Source of the DNA: Ignavibacteriales bacterium
GTDB lineage: Bacteria > Bacteroidota > Ignavibacteria > Tepidaquicellales > Tepidaquicellaceae
Assembly: GCA_020635255.1 (NCBI GenBank)
Contig: JACKAC010000001.1
Span: forward strand, 1,465,501-1,529,500
Direction: 5' to 3'
Length of the DNA stretch: 64,000 nt
This document shows positions 32,801 to 42,335 of this stretch, one piece after another. Under the pieces are notes generated by a model. The model worked only from the letters and a program-made list of their open reading frames with translations, searched no databases and was not told the DNA's origin. A program made the translations under genes and the position numbers. Positions within the stretch are counted from its first letter, which is position 1. Each line of letters begins with the position of its first letter.

Positions 32801-34874
32801 TAGACGTGTAATCTTCCGTAATCGGAATATCTATCATAGCTGACGTACCGGTAAACTTCTCTGCTTTGTAATAGAGTATGTTGTCAGTCTGCGTTGCCGT
32901 AAGAACATGAGCGTTAGGTGTAGGTATTATTATAAATGCCTTACAGACCTCGCCTTTCATGTAGCTGTCCTTATCAGTTATTATCTGTATACCTCCGGAC
33001 TGATTATAGTACCATGAGAAATCTCCATCGGAACAATAAAAATACGTCGATGTCTCGATGACGTTTCCTCTTTCATCTTTTGATTTTATCTCGGCTGTGT
33101 AATATCCATTCGGATCCGGGTTATCCAGCTTAAATCTCGCATATCCTACGCCATCACTCATTGTTTTACCTGAAACGGTCGTGATGTAGTCCTTACTGTT
33201 CTTATTATCATAATAACTCCACCTGTTCTTATATATAGCCGCTTCAAAGTCTGTCACAACGGGCTTATTCTCGAAGTTCGTTGCTATTACTTTTAAATTT
33301 ACCTCATCACCGGACTTATACCAGTATTTATCGGCATTCGAAGCCAGGCTAAAACCTCCGCGGGTTACAAATGCCGTCGTAGTACCTGATATTTCCCTTC
33401 TCGATTTGTCTACTACCCTTGCCTGTACTATATACTGAAAATCATTCGATTGAGGATACCACCATCTCCACCAGTAGTCGCCGTCTTCTTCCTGTTTAAA
33501 ATCTTCTTTTATTGCATATTCAAAATCAAATTTACCTTCGCTATTCAATGTACCAGTGCCTGAATATATCATTTCTGCACCGGAATACTGGCTGTTTGGA
33601 TCCAGGCTTGCATAATAATCTTCATACCACCATGCATACTCGGAGAACATCCACCATGGACGGTAATATCTTTTCTTGTAAACATTATATTCCACCTCAG
33701 CGCCATCCACCGGGCTTCCGAAGTAGTATTTTGCCTCCACTGTACCTTTCATTAGATCCTCACCGTAATATTGTCCCTTATCCGTATTGACCGTCACTTT
33801 ATATTCGGGTTTTTTGAACTGCTCAACCTCAAAAGACGCACTCGATGAATTACTCTCATCGATATTTACGTATATCCAGTATGTGCCAAGCGGAGCTTCT
33901 TTATCTATCTGAAACTGTCCATTAAAGCTTCCCATGTCATTGGTCGTAAGAACCTCTTTATATACCTCTGCATAACGAGAATCTTTTATCGTAACCGTTA
34001 CATTTTTGTTTGCATACACTTCATAGTTCGCAGTTGAATTTTTTCTTATCGTGCCTTTAAACTCTACTAAAGATTCTGTTCTGTAAACCGGCTGATTCGT
34101 AAAAACATACGTGTAAAATCTATTTGCACCATATCCGAAATACAAATAAGCATCGGATATTACTATATCATCTCCGAATTTACCAACTATGAAAGGTGAC
34201 GTGTTATCCATACCTTCATATACATCAGGATTTACAACCTGATAGAATAATCCATCCTGTGTATTTCCTTTTCCTATTTGCTTATTTCCGACAAAGAAAT
34301 TAAGATCTGCACCTGTTATAGGATCACCGCTCTTTCTATCAACTACGTATGCAAGCATTGAATTATTTCCTGCCTTTGATATCACGCCCAATGAGGAAAT
34401 AATAAACCCGCAGTATGCCACCTGTTTGCCGTTTGTAGCTTTTACCAGGTATGCGCCCTTTTCCGTTATGTTGACATTTACCGATTCGTTCACATAAAAA
34501 TAACCGTAATCGTTTTCTACTTTTATTTTCTTTGTGAATGAATCGATCTCGTCGGTAAGAAAGGTAAGGTTCGTGCTGTCACTACCGAATACATCTATAT
34601 TGTATCTTGAGCTTTGCTTTGAGTAAAACCCGTTCACGTCCTTAATTTTATATATTGTGAACCGGAACGGGATGCTCCTCAAATTTTTTGACCTCTCGTC
34701 ATAGCTGTATGAGTAGAGGTTTATAGCAATTTTTTCTCCCGGGGAGTATATATTGTTGGATGAGATATTATACGTAAGATTAATATCGTCATCCTGCGCA
34801 TTTGCTTTGTTTAGGCTCACCAAAAATAAGCCCAAAACTATGGCAAATACCGATTTTAAAATCATCCTTTTCAT
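29823..34874 (-). CDS. Bacterial alpha-2-macroglobulin-family protein
   Basis: This 1683-residue protein has a Sec signal peptide (about 1-26). It has MG domains including MG2 (GSLNGQ-type folds with APLGTYWIYV), a carboxypeptidase-like repeat near residue 830 (GTIKGRLLGPDDTPIAEATI), the A2M domain (FRDAIYWSPYQMTDADGYA) and the thioester motif YPYGCVEQ near residue 1190. An alpha-hairpin TED domain (YGFQHYDGGWGWWQND) follows. Cys and Gln of the thioester are retained. Such proteins trap or block foreign proteases in the periplasm or at the surface. The usual partner, penicillin-binding protein 1C, is not adjacent. Trp-rich YWWRWWY motifs occur twice (near residues 469 and 1614). Confidence 0.9.
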   Translation of the reverse strand: MKRMILKSVFAIVLGLFLVSLNKANAQDDDINLTYNISSNNIYSPGEKIAINLYSYSYDERSKNLRSIPFRFTIYKIKDVNGFYSKQSSRYNIDVFGSDSTNLTFLTDEIDSFTKKIKVENDYGYFYVNESVNVNITEKGAYLVKATNGKQVAYCGFIISSLGVISKAGNNSMLAYVVDRKSGDPITGADLNFFVGNKQIGKGNTQDGLFYQVVNPDVYEGMDNTSPFIVGKFGDDIVISDAYLYFGYGANRFYTYVFTNQPVYRTESLVEFKGTIRKNSTANYEVYANKNVTVTIKDSRYAEVYKEVLTTNDMGSFNGQFQIDKEAPLGTYWIYVNIDESNSSSASFEVEQFKKPEYKVTVNTDKGQYYGEDLMKGTVEAKYYFGSPVDGAEVEYNVYKKRYYRPWWMFSEYAWWYEDYYASLDPNSQYSGAEMIYSGTGTLNSEGKFDFEYAIKEDFKQEEDGDYWWRWWYPQSNDFQYIVQARVVDKSRREISGTTTAFVTRGGFSLASNADKYWYKSGDEVNLKVIATNFENKPVVTDFEAAIYKNRWSYYDNKNSKDYITTVSGKTMSDGVGYARFKLDNPDPNGYYTAEIKSKDERGNVIETSTYFYCSDGDFSWYYNQSGGIQIITDKDSYMKGEVCKAFIIIPTPNAHVLTATQTDNILYYKAEKFTGTSAMIDIPITEDYTSNFDISVSYVADGVFYSESKPVIVMQEDKFLTVEIDPSQEIYKPKETGELKVRVVDDNGNPVRNAEVSLGIIDESIYDIQPDLTKDIRKFFYGPRFTSVSTTFNSYNQNYGYSRLLSIYERFNIRSLKDSDLGTIKGRLLGPDDTPIAEATIVVDNDYLAGFTDNEGNFEFKLPEGDYEIGVLHSQVDEDNKVNISVKRGATKTVTLRVNAESFGELTLGDDREETMLDGNSGLITSEVTQDQIEINRPEMKKESEKLANTRGTKTGDEDSKDKSLAPVDVRSDFRDAIYWSPYQMTDADGYATVYIDYPDNLTTWRITSRVITADTKVGQNTKTVITRKDLLVRMETPRFLQQDDEVTISTIIHNYLSSDKSTKVKFTAENVELLDGGERTIELASNTDQRLDWKIKVTQPIGEAVLYAEALTDEESDAVQIKIPLQPKGLKVTESTIADFEDNSKIELKNVYIPESVDIRSAGMKFSLSPSLAGTILNALDELAGYPYGCVEQTMSRFLPTVVVANTYKELNAPISAATKDELPKMVDAGLKRLYGFQHYDGGWGWWQNDQSNPFMTAYVIYGLSLAKSAGYQIKASALSNGIIAMKNSLREDLDPTTRAYILYSLAVAEERDSKLFEEQIDKVLADREVNNYARALVAMTLQMIGDKERALTVVGDLENNVTVSGEGAAYWEGKSFHYNWQDDKVQTTAMGLKALVNVKGDSDLKNKIIRWLMNQRFGLAWRNTQETAFIIYAMVDYLKNSNELTPNYKVSVYVNNELYMEKQMTTEDIFKKDELIEIPNDKLRTGNNEIRIEKEGAGKVYFSANTSFYQSDYIVKARENGFRVEREYYKLEKYESYTDNKITYRKKYFDGTAVSGDVFLVKVRVYSKENENMNYFMLEDPIPAGCEVVKDDWAYQIEEEPNYTGYDYYWWRWWYADKDIRDNRVTFFATYLYGNSYEFSYIVRAQIPGTYTVNPAQGMLMYYTDVNGSSQDMVMRIYDK

Positions 34875-35063
34875 GGCTAAAAGTGTAAAGTTTTTAAAAT
34901 TTTTGTTCCGGGAAAGCCGTGCTCTAGTTATCAGCTTTGATGTTTATATCCCTTATCTGCCCCAATAGTTCCAATATTGTCTATTTTTTTATACATATCT
35001 GTCTACTTTTTAGAAATCAGATTTTTTATTTTCAAATATACACAAAATTAAATAGATTTTACG

Positions 35064-35774
35064 ATGCTGAATGATTTAATAAAGGAGCCTTTTTTTGGGT
35101 TCGATAAAAAAGCCTTTACCTTTATGAGGGCTTTAAAGAACTCGAAAAATAACAATAAAGAGTGGTTCGACGCTAATAGGGATACCTATGAGGAGTACCT
35201 TAAAAAACCAATGCGCGACCTGATAGACACCCTTGCCATAGAAATACGAAAGATAGATCCGGATATTGTGGTCAACTATAAATCGATCTTCCGCATAAAC
35301 AGGGACATTAGATTTTCAAAGGATAAGCGTCCCTACAAGACATACCTTTCAGCCGCGTTTGCCTTTGACAGGGTAAAGTCTTCGGAAATACCGCAGTTCT
35401 ATTTCCATTTCAGTCCCGATGAATTTATTGTTGCCGGAGGACAATACAGCTCCGATCCGGATATGCTGAAAAAGATCCGAAAGGGTATCTACCAGGATTT
35501 TGAAACATATTCAGCTATCATAAACGATAAAAAATTTAAGCGTGAATACGGAAAGGTCGAGGGGGTTAGCCTTACAAAAATGCCGAAAGAATACGCACAC
35601 CTCCCTGCCGATACAGATAAAAAACTCCTCGATGCGTTGAAAATGAAACAGTTTTACGTTTGGAAAGACCTGGACAAGAAGATTCCTCTCACAGGAAAGA
35701 TAGTCGATGTTGTCGTAAAACATATTAAGCATATGTACGATTTTACAAAATTCCTTCATGAAGTAAGCAAATAA
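35064..35774 (+). CDS. DUF2461 (TIGR02453) family protein
   Basis: This 236-residue soluble protein matches the DUF2461 pattern. KEWFDANRDTYEEYLKKPMRDLI is near the start, then FRINRDIRFSKDKRPYKTYLSAAF (about 80-103) and GGQYSSDPDMLKKIRKGI (about 133-150). The biochemical role of the family is not established. It lies 1 base before the alpha/beta hydrolase gene, so the two are cotranscribed. Length is normal. Confidence 0.85.
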   Translation: MLNDLIKEPFFGFDKKAFTFMRALKNSKNNNKEWFDANRDTYEEYLKKPMRDLIDTLAIEIRKIDPDIVVNYKSIFRINRDIRFSKDKRPYKTYLSAAFAFDRVKSSEIPQFYFHFSPDEFIVAGGQYSSDPDMLKKIRKGIYQDFETYSAIINDKKFKREYGKVEGVSLTKMPKEYAHLPADTDKKLLDALKMKQFYVWKDLDKKIPLTGKIVDVVVKHIKHMYDFTKFLHEVSK

Positions 35775-35775
35775 A

Positions 35776-36564
35776 ATGCAGACACACAAACACAATGGTA
35801 TCCATATAGTCGAACACGAAAACAACGGACCACCCTTAATATTTATTCACGCATTTCCTCTTTGCCACAGAATGTGGGACAGCCAGGTCGAATATTTCAA
35901 AGACAAATACAGGGTAATACTCTACGATGCTCGCGGGCTGGGATACAGCACCGTCCCTGATGAACAGTACATGATGGAAAATCTTGCTGATGACCTTATT
36001 GATGTTATGGATTTTCTAAGCATAGATAAAGCTCATGCGTGCGGGCTTTCTATGGGAGGATATACATTATTAAGGGCATTAACCAAGAATCCGGACCGGT
36101 TTAACTCGGTAATCCTTGCCGATACCCGTGCGGAAAGAGATGACGATAACGGACTAAAAGCCCGGTATGCAATGTTTAACTCCGTCAAAACCACCGGCAC
36201 AGAAACCTTGATAAGAGACTTTACAAAAAAATTATTAAATGAAGCCAATTATGGGAATGACACTCTCCGCTCATTCGTTGAGGAGATGACTAGCTGGCAA
36301 ACAGTGGAAGGAGTCTGTGGCGCTCTAATTTGCCTCGCTACGAGGACAAATACACTGGATGAATTGAGAAACTTAGATGTTCCCGCCTTAATACTCGTGG
36401 GAGAAGATGATGTACTTACACCAATCCCATTCTCTGAAAGAATGAGGGATGCCCTTGTAAATTCCGAATTAAAGATCATCCCTAATTCAGGGCATTTAGC
36501 TAATATGGAGAACCCGCAGGAATTCAATAAATCAATAGAAACCTTTTTAGCTAAAATCTCTTAA
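35776..36564 (+). CDS. Alpha/beta hydrolase
   Basis: This 262-residue cytosolic hydrolase has the oxyanion-hole sequence FIHAFPLCHRMWD (residues 24-36) and nucleophile elbow CGLSMGGY (Ser about residue 92). An acid lies in ILVGEDDVLTPI and the catalytic His in IPNSGHLANMENP. It resembles 3-oxoadipate enol-lactonase-like and other small esterases, but no pathway genes are adjacent, so the substrate is not assigned. It follows the DUF2461 gene and precedes nhaA by 33 bases. Confidence 0.8.
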   Translation: MQTHKHNGIHIVEHENNGPPLIFIHAFPLCHRMWDSQVEYFKDKYRVILYDARGLGYSTVPDEQYMMENLADDLIDVMDFLSIDKAHACGLSMGGYTLLRALTKNPDRFNSVILADTRAERDDDNGLKARYAMFNSVKTTGTETLIRDFTKKLLNEANYGNDTLRSFVEEMTSWQTVEGVCGALICLATRTNTLDELRNLDVPALILVGEDDVLTPIPFSERMRDALVNSELKIIPNSGHLANMENPQEFNKSIETFLAKIS

Positions 36565-36597
36565 TTAATTATTGCAATTTCATAAAAACCCGTATTA

Positions 36598-37953
36598 ATG
36601 GCAGATACAAACTACAACAAGAATATTGACGTCATCACACAGCCTCCCATACAGAGAATACTGATACCATTTCAGAACTTCTTTTCCACGCAGGCATCGG
36701 GTGGTATTATACTTTTTATTGCCGCCGTCCTTGCAATAGTATGGGCAAATTCACCATGGGGACATTCTTATATCGAGCTGTGGGAACAGCACTTTCAAAT
36801 TGGTTCGCTCGATCTCTCCCTGGAACACTGGATAAATGACGGGCTTATGGCAATATTTTTCTTTGTTGTAGGTTTGGAAATAAAACGTGAGCTTATAATA
36901 GGTGAACTATCATCGCTCAAACAGGCGTCTCTCCCAATAATAGCCGCCCTGGGAGGAATGATAGTTCCTGCGATCATTTACGTAGCATTTAATGCCGGCA
37001 CCGACTCCATTTCTGGATGGGGAATCCCAATGGCAACTGATATTGCATTTGCTCTTGGCGTACTCGCCCTTCTTGGCAAAAGGATACCGCTTTCTTTAAA
37101 AATTTTCCTCACCGCACTTGCTATAGTAGATGACCTCGGCGCTGTGCTTGTTATCGCCATTTTCTACACATCTAAGCTTTCATTGGTCGCTCTGGCAATT
37201 GGTCTGGCATTACTGCTGGTTTCCCTTGTACTTAGTATTCTACATGTTAGGTCTCCGTTAGTGTATGCTGTACTCGGAATATTCATATGGATAGCCTTTC
37301 TTCAATCGGGTGTTCATGCAACTATAGCGGGAGTTCTTCTCGCGTTCACGATACCCGGTAAGGCGCGTATTGATTCGAAGAGCTTTATAACACGGTCTAA
37401 GAATATCATTTCTGAATTGGAGAACAATTGTGAGATCGGGGACATGGTTCCCGCAAGCAAAGAGTTTAACTCCGGTGTATTCGAGCTTGAATCTAACTGC
37501 GAAAAAGTACAGGCTCCCATGCAGAGGCTGGAGCATTTGCTTGCTCCGTGGGTAGCGTACTTTATTATGCCAGTCTTTGCGCTGGCTAACGCCGGATTGG
37601 TTATCGAGCCTGAACTTCTCGGATTGTTCTTTAATCCGATCACGCTAGGAATAATTCTTGGCTTATTTATCGGTAAACAGATCGGGGTGTTCTTATTCTC
37701 GTGGCTCTCAGTAAAATTCAAATTAAGTGATCTACCTGACGGAGTCTCATGGCGCAAAATATATGGAGTCTCATGTCTCGCCGGTATTGGTTTCACGATG
37801 TCATTATTTATCAGTAATCTTGCTTTTTCTTCTGATCTGTATGCTCAGGAAGCGAAATTGGGTATACTTGTAGCATCATTGCTGTCGGGAATATTGGGAG
37901 CAGTTATACTTATGAAGGAGGATAAATCCGAAAAATCATCCGATGCCGGATAA
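36598..37953 (+). CDS. nhaA: Na+/H+ antiporter NhaA
   Basis: This 451-residue inner-membrane antiporter has about twelve membrane segments. The ion-binding Asp pair is in LTALAIVDDLGAVLVIAIFY and the unwound-helix region in GWGIPMATDIAFALGVLALLG. YGVSCLAGIGFTMSLFISNLAF is near the C-terminus. It exchanges external protons for internal sodium. An insertion (about residues 255-310, KARIDSKSFITRSKNII..QAPMQRLEH) makes it longer than the E. coli protein, as in many non-enterobacterial NhaAs. The next gene starts inside its last codons (11-base overlap). Confidence 0.95.
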   Translation: MADTNYNKNIDVITQPPIQRILIPFQNFFSTQASGGIILFIAAVLAIVWANSPWGHSYIELWEQHFQIGSLDLSLEHWINDGLMAIFFFVVGLEIKRELIIGELSSLKQASLPIIAALGGMIVPAIIYVAFNAGTDSISGWGIPMATDIAFALGVLALLGKRIPLSLKIFLTALAIVDDLGAVLVIAIFYTSKLSLVALAIGLALLLVSLVLSILHVRSPLVYAVLGIFIWIAFLQSGVHATIAGVLLAFTIPGKARIDSKSFITRSKNIISELENNCEIGDMVPASKEFNSGVFELESNCEKVQAPMQRLEHLLAPWVAYFIMPVFALANAGLVIEPELLGLFFNPITLGIILGLFIGKQIGVFLFSWLSVKFKLSDLPDGVSWRKIYGVSCLAGIGFTMSLFISNLAFSSDLYAQEAKLGILVASLLSGILGAVILMKEDKSEKSSDAG

Positions 37954-38857
37954 GATCATTATATCGGGTGGAACCGGCTCAATCGGCAGTTATCTGGCTC
38001 CTGCGCTTATCGACAAAGGATTTGATGTATTCATTCTCACACGTTCACTGGAAAAATACACACCCTCCAATAAAGTTAAGTTCATCAAATGGGACATGAA
38101 CAAACCGAATGAAATTTATAAAGATCTTTTCGAAGATTCGAAAGCAGTTATAAATCTCGCCGGAGCATCTCTGGGCGACAAAAGATGGTCGCCGAGCTAT
38201 AAAAAAATCATATACAATAGCAGAATAGATACGACACGAAAACTCGTTGATATAATAAATATGTGCAATAATCCTCCCGAGTGTCTCTTGAGTGCATCAG
38301 GAACTGATGCATATTCTGATGAAGGGGATAATATTATTACAGAAGAATCTCAAACGGGTGATACTTTTCTCGCCGATCTCTGTAAGGAATGGGAATCCGA
38401 AGCCCTTAAGGCACAAGAAATAGGTGTAAGAGTTGTTTTATCCCGTAACGGAGTGGTTCTTGAAAGAAATAATGGAGCATTTCCCCGACTTTCTCGTTTG
38501 TTTAAATTCTTTCTCGGTGGTTATCTCGGCAATGGGAAACAATGGTTCCCATGGATACATATTACCGACGCAGTAAATTTAACCGTATGGGCAATTGAAT
38601 CCGGTATTTCCGGAGTTGTAAACAATACTTCACCAAATCCGGAAACTAATAAAAACTTTAGCAAAAAACTCGCTAAGGCTTTACACAGGCCTTGCTTTAT
38701 TGGCATCCCCGGTTTTGTTCTAAAGATAGTGCTGGGAGAATTTGCGGAATACCTTCTCTCCAGCCATCGTGTGGTCCCGGATAAAGCAGTTGCGAACGGA
38801 TTTCAATTTAAATTCAGTACCCTCGATGAAGCATTAAAAGACCTTACTACAAATTGA
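37943..38857 (+). CDS. TIGR01777-family (YfcH-like) SDR epimerase
   Basis: This 304-residue atypical SDR starts with IISGGTGSIGSYLAPALIDKG (residues 5-25). It has the family blocks KAVINLAGASLGDKRWSPSYKK, SRIDTTRKLVD, RVVLSRNGVVLE and WFPWIHITDAV, and a DUF1731-type C-terminus. The substrate of this family is unknown. It overlaps nhaA by 11 bases and shares TTGA with the following gene, so the three are translationally coupled. Confidence 0.85.
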   Translation: MPDKIIISGGTGSIGSYLAPALIDKGFDVFILTRSLEKYTPSNKVKFIKWDMNKPNEIYKDLFEDSKAVINLAGASLGDKRWSPSYKKIIYNSRIDTTRKLVDIINMCNNPPECLLSASGTDAYSDEGDNIITEESQTGDTFLADLCKEWESEALKAQEIGVRVVLSRNGVVLERNNGAFPRLSRLFKFFLGGYLGNGKQWFPWIHITDAVNLTVWAIESGISGVVNNTSPNPETNKNFSKKLAKALHRPCFIGIPGFVLKIVLGEFAEYLLSSHRVVPDKAVANGFQFKFSTLDEALKDLTTN

Positions 38858-39867
38858 CTCTCCACCTAACCGAAATATTGCTCACTACCTTCCGGAACCT
38901 CTTCTATTCTAAATTCAATGTGGATCCTGAGCACATCGTCCCAATAAAAGAGGGAGCTTCCAGAAGACAGATTTTTCGCATCTCTGCCGGCGATATATCA
39001 TGCATAGGGATCTATAATGAAAATGAAAAAGAGAATATTGCTTTCATAGAGTTCACCAAAGCCTTCCTCAATCACGGTCTTAATGTACCGGATATTTATG
39101 CTATCTCGAAAGATATGAAATACTACATCGAGGAAGATCTCGGTGATGTAACTCTTTACGATCTTTCTGGCACTATTAAAAATTCCGATATTCTGAGACT
39201 CTACGAAAAAGCCCTCACCGAGCTACTCCGCTTCCAGATTGAGATGAAGGATAACCTCGATTACGACCTCTGCTACGAGACCAGGGTTTTCGACAAAAAA
39301 CAGCTCGGCGCAGACCTGGCAAAATTCGACAATTATTACCTTAAACAATTCGGCATAGTAATAGACGAAAAACTCACCGAAACAGCCGTCCTTACGGTTA
39401 GCAAGGAATTCCTCTCGGAAGACAACAGTTTCTTTACCTATCGTGACTTTCAACCCCGAAATATCATGGTCAAAGGCGAAGATTTGTACTTCATCGATTA
39501 CCAATCCGGCAGAAAAGGTCCCCTGCTCTACGACCTTGTGTCATTTTTATATTCCGGGAGCATCAACTTAAATGAACAAGGCAGAGAGTACCTGCTTAAT
39601 TATTACCTAAAATGTCTCACTAATTACGTCTTCTTTAGCCGAAAGATAATGAAGGATAAATTTTATTATGTGGCAGTTGCAAGGCTCTTACAGGTGCTGG
39701 GCAGTTATGGATTTACCTACAAAGAAAAAAAAGATAATAACATTCTCTCGAAGATACCAAAGGCGCTTAAGAATCTAAAAAGTGTTTCCGGAAAAATAAG
39801 AGATGATAGGATAAAGAAATTTATAGATCAGCTTACTTCACAAAAAAAATTCCTTAATATTAATTAA
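38854..39867 (+). CDS. APH-fold sugar kinase (AmgK-like phosphotransferase)
   Basis: This is a 337-residue aminoglycoside-phosphotransferase-fold kinase. The glycine-rich region is EGASRRQIFRIS. The catalytic loop is YRDFQPRNIMV (Asp about residue 199), the metal-binding loop is YFIDYQSGRKGPLLYDLVSFLY. That loop is close to the IDFQD..GP..YDL block of AmgK, the MurNAc/GlcNAc kinase of peptidoglycan recycling. The start is TTG at 38854, overlapping the upstream stop. The sugar substrate is inferred; the gene would fit the AnmK at the window start but is 38 kb away. Confidence 0.65.
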   Translation: MTLHLTEILLTTFRNLFYSKFNVDPEHIVPIKEGASRRQIFRISAGDISCIGIYNENEKENIAFIEFTKAFLNHGLNVPDIYAISKDMKYYIEEDLGDVTLYDLSGTIKNSDILRLYEKALTELLRFQIEMKDNLDYDLCYETRVFDKKQLGADLAKFDNYYLKQFGIVIDEKLTETAVLTVSKEFLSEDNSFFTYRDFQPRNIMVKGEDLYFIDYQSGRKGPLLYDLVSFLYSGSINLNEQGREYLLNYYLKCLTNYVFFSRKIMKDKFYYVAVARLLQVLGSYGFTYKEKKDNNILSKIPKALKNLKSVSGKIRDDRIKKFIDQLTSQKKFLNIN

Positions 39868-41100
39868 CTACTCGTACCTAAGAGCTTCGATCGGATTTAG
39901 CTGTGCTGCTTTATGAGCCGGATATACCCCGAATACTATACCGACCGCTGAACAAACGACCAGACCGATTATAGCCCAGTCATATGGTATGACCACAGGT
40001 GAACTCAGGAACAGTCCCACCAGGTTTCCCACAATAATACCGAGCACTATGCCAACAATACCGCCCAGTTCACACAATATAATGGCTTCGATAAGGAACT
40101 GCGTCAATATACTCCTGCTTCTTGCTCCAATCGCTTTCCTTATGCCTATCTCACGCGTCCTCTCCGTTACCGATACAAGCATAATATTCATTATACCAAC
40201 ACCAGCCGCAAGAAGCGCGATGAACGAAATGAATCCGGCACCATATTTAAAATACTGCGTAAAATTATTTACTTCACCGATTAGAGACTCATTCGAAAAT
40301 ATAGAGAAATTATCCTCCTCTCCCGGCGGTACTTTACGTATTACACGCATCACATTTATAACGTTCTCAAGAGTCTCTGGGTACAATTCGGCGTTTTCTG
40401 CCTGTATCGCAATATTGATCGATCTGTTATTCTTACCATATATCTGGTGCATCGAAGTAATGGGAATTAGCGCGAAGTTATCCGAGCTTGACCCAAAATT
40501 CTGCCCTTCCGGCTCTATGACTCCCACTATCTTAAACGGATGTCCGTCGAGTATAACGCTTTTCCCTATGGGATAGGCATTAGGAAACAGCTTATCAACA
40601 ATATCCATCCCTATCACGCATACCGGATTAGCATTCTCTACATCAAACTGCGTTATAAATCTTCCCCACATTACTTTCTTATTGTTACAATCCAGGTATT
40701 GCGGGGTGATACCGCCAATGTAATTATTTGGATTCGTCTTTTCCTTGTCCGTCCTGAACATCTTACTATATACATAATCCTCGAGTGAAATACTTTTATA
40801 CACAGTTGCTGTTTCTATTAACCTTACTCCCTGGTTATAGGTAATATCCGGTCGGTTTCTGTATTTCTTATCTGAACCCGGTCCGCCTACCTCTATTGCA
40901 GGGAATTTCTGTATCTGAAATGTATTGCTCCCCAGCGCACTAAGACCTGTCTCGATACCAGACTGCAATGCATTTAAAAGTGTCATTATCGCTATTATTG
41001 AAAATACGCCTATAACAATACCAAGAAGAGTAAGCGAAGCTCTTAGCTTGTTCGCTCTTATTGTACCAAAGGCTAATTTTAATATTTCTAATAATAGCAT
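39868..41100 (-). CDS. MacB/FtsX-family ABC transporter permease 2
   Basis: This 410-residue protein has an N-terminal membrane segment (about 20-45, LTLLGIVIGVFSIIAIMTLL), a periplasmic MacB-PCD domain and three C-terminal segments with ERTREIGIRKAIGARSRSILTQFLIEA, ending in LNPIEALRYE. It lacks the fused ATPase of MacB. It is the last gene of a five-gene efflux operon, 5 bases after a homologous permease. The two probably form a heterodimer driven by the separate ATPase, sending substrate through the MacA-like adaptor and TolC-like channel. Confidence 0.88.
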   Translation of the reverse strand: MLLLEILKLAFGTIRANKLRASLTLLGIVIGVFSIIAIMTLLNALQSGIETGLSALGSNTFQIQKFPAIEVGGPGSDKKYRNRPDITYNQGVRLIETATVYKSISLEDYVYSKMFRTDKEKTNPNNYIGGITPQYLDCNNKKVMWGRFITQFDVENANPVCVIGMDIVDKLFPNAYPIGKSVILDGHPFKIVGVIEPEGQNFGSSSDNFALIPITSMHQIYGKNNRSINIAIQAENAELYPETLENVINVMRVIRKVPPGEEDNFSIFSNESLIGEVNNFTQYFKYGAGFISFIALLAAGVGIMNIMLVSVTERTREIGIRKAIGARSRSILTQFLIEAIILCELGGIVGIVLGIIVGNLVGLFLSSPVVIPYDWAIIGLVVCSAVGIVFGVYPAHKAAQLNPIEALRYE

Positions 41101-41105
41101 AACTC

Positions 41106-42332
41106 TTATTCGTATCTTAATGCATCGACAGGGTCAAGCTTCGATGCCTGGAATGCCGGGAAAAATCCGGCTAGTACTCCAAAGAATATTGAGATAAACA
41201 ACGCGAGGAATATCACCCATAACGGCATCGCCGTAGGTAATACCGCCGCGTCTATTAATATACTGATCGGGAATGAGATAAATAGACCTATCACTCCTCC
41301 CAATAAACATATCATACATGATTCCACCAGGAATTGTAATAATATTGTCCTTCGTCTTGCGCCAATAGCTTTCCTTACACCTATTTCCTTAGTCCGTTCT
41401 TTCACGGAAACGAACATTATGTTTGCTATCCCTACTGAGCCTACAATCAATGCAAGAGAAGTTATTAGCGTTCCTATGATCTTTATAAGTCCGGTCAATG
41501 AATCGTACGTACTTTTGAATGCCTCCTGCTGGTTTACACCGAAATCATCCTGTCCACCATATGGTATTTTCCGCGCCTTCCTGAATATGGCAATAACCTC
41601 TTCCTTCGTCTCCTCCATATTATTAATGTCGGCGGCTTTTATGTTGATAGTAAGACTCCGCTTTGTCCCGTAAAGGTTAAAGAACCTGTTTATGGGTATA
41701 ATTATCCTATTGTCCAGGCTGAATAGCCCCAAGAGGCTCCCCTGCTTCTCTACAATGCCTATTATTCTGAATGAGTAACTTCCTATCTTAATTGTTTTAC
41801 CTATTGGATCCTGATTTGGGAATAGTCCGTCTCTGATATCCATACCGATACAGCAAACCGGGTATCCGCCGTCCGATTCTCTTTGAGTAAAGAATCTTCC
41901 CTCTTCCATATTAAGTCCGCTCGTTATCTGATAATTACTCGTCGTACCAATAATGAAAACATTTTCCAGTGCCAGATTGCTATATTTGACCGTTTGCGCC
42001 GTCCCAACCGTTGGAGCCATCGCAATTGCGCTCTGAAGGTTTCTATCCAGAAAATCATACTCACGCATGTTGATGTCCTTGCGATTTCTAACCAGTGACC
42101 AGTCTTCTTTACCGAACCATTCGAACTTCTGAACATAGAGCACGTCCGCCCCGATTGCAGATATACTATCCTCAAATGCCCTATTGATACCTTCGATAAC
42201 AGTCTGCATAAGCGTAACCGCGGTTATACCTATGACAATACCCAGCGTCGCCAGCAAAGTACGCATCTTATTGGCTGTAATGGCATTAAATGCCATCAGA
42301 ATGCTTTCTTTTATCTCGGATAAAAAATTCAT
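41106..42332 (-). CDS. MacB/FtsX-family ABC transporter permease 1
   Basis: This 408-residue paralogue of the downstream permease has the same topology: one N-terminal segment (LLATLGIVIGITAVTLMQTV), a periplasmic domain and three C-terminal segments with KERTKEIGVRKAIGARRRTILLQFLVES, ending in LDPVDALRYE. It starts 3 bases after the ATPase gene. MacB-like machines export lipophilic compounds, peptides or lipoproteins; the cargo here is unknown. Confidence 0.88.
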   Translation of the reverse strand: MNFLSEIKESILMAFNAITANKMRTLLATLGIVIGITAVTLMQTVIEGINRAFEDSISAIGADVLYVQKFEWFGKEDWSLVRNRKDINMREYDFLDRNLQSAIAMAPTVGTAQTVKYSNLALENVFIIGTTSNYQITSGLNMEEGRFFTQRESDGGYPVCCIGMDIRDGLFPNQDPIGKTIKIGSYSFRIIGIVEKQGSLLGLFSLDNRIIIPINRFFNLYGTKRSLTINIKAADINNMEETKEEVIAIFRKARKIPYGGQDDFGVNQQEAFKSTYDSLTGLIKIIGTLITSLALIVGSVGIANIMFVSVKERTKEIGVRKAIGARRRTILLQFLVESCMICLLGGVIGLFISFPISILIDAAVLPTAMPLWVIFLALFISIFFGVLAGFFPAFQASKLDPVDALRYE

Positions 42333-42335
42333 CTG

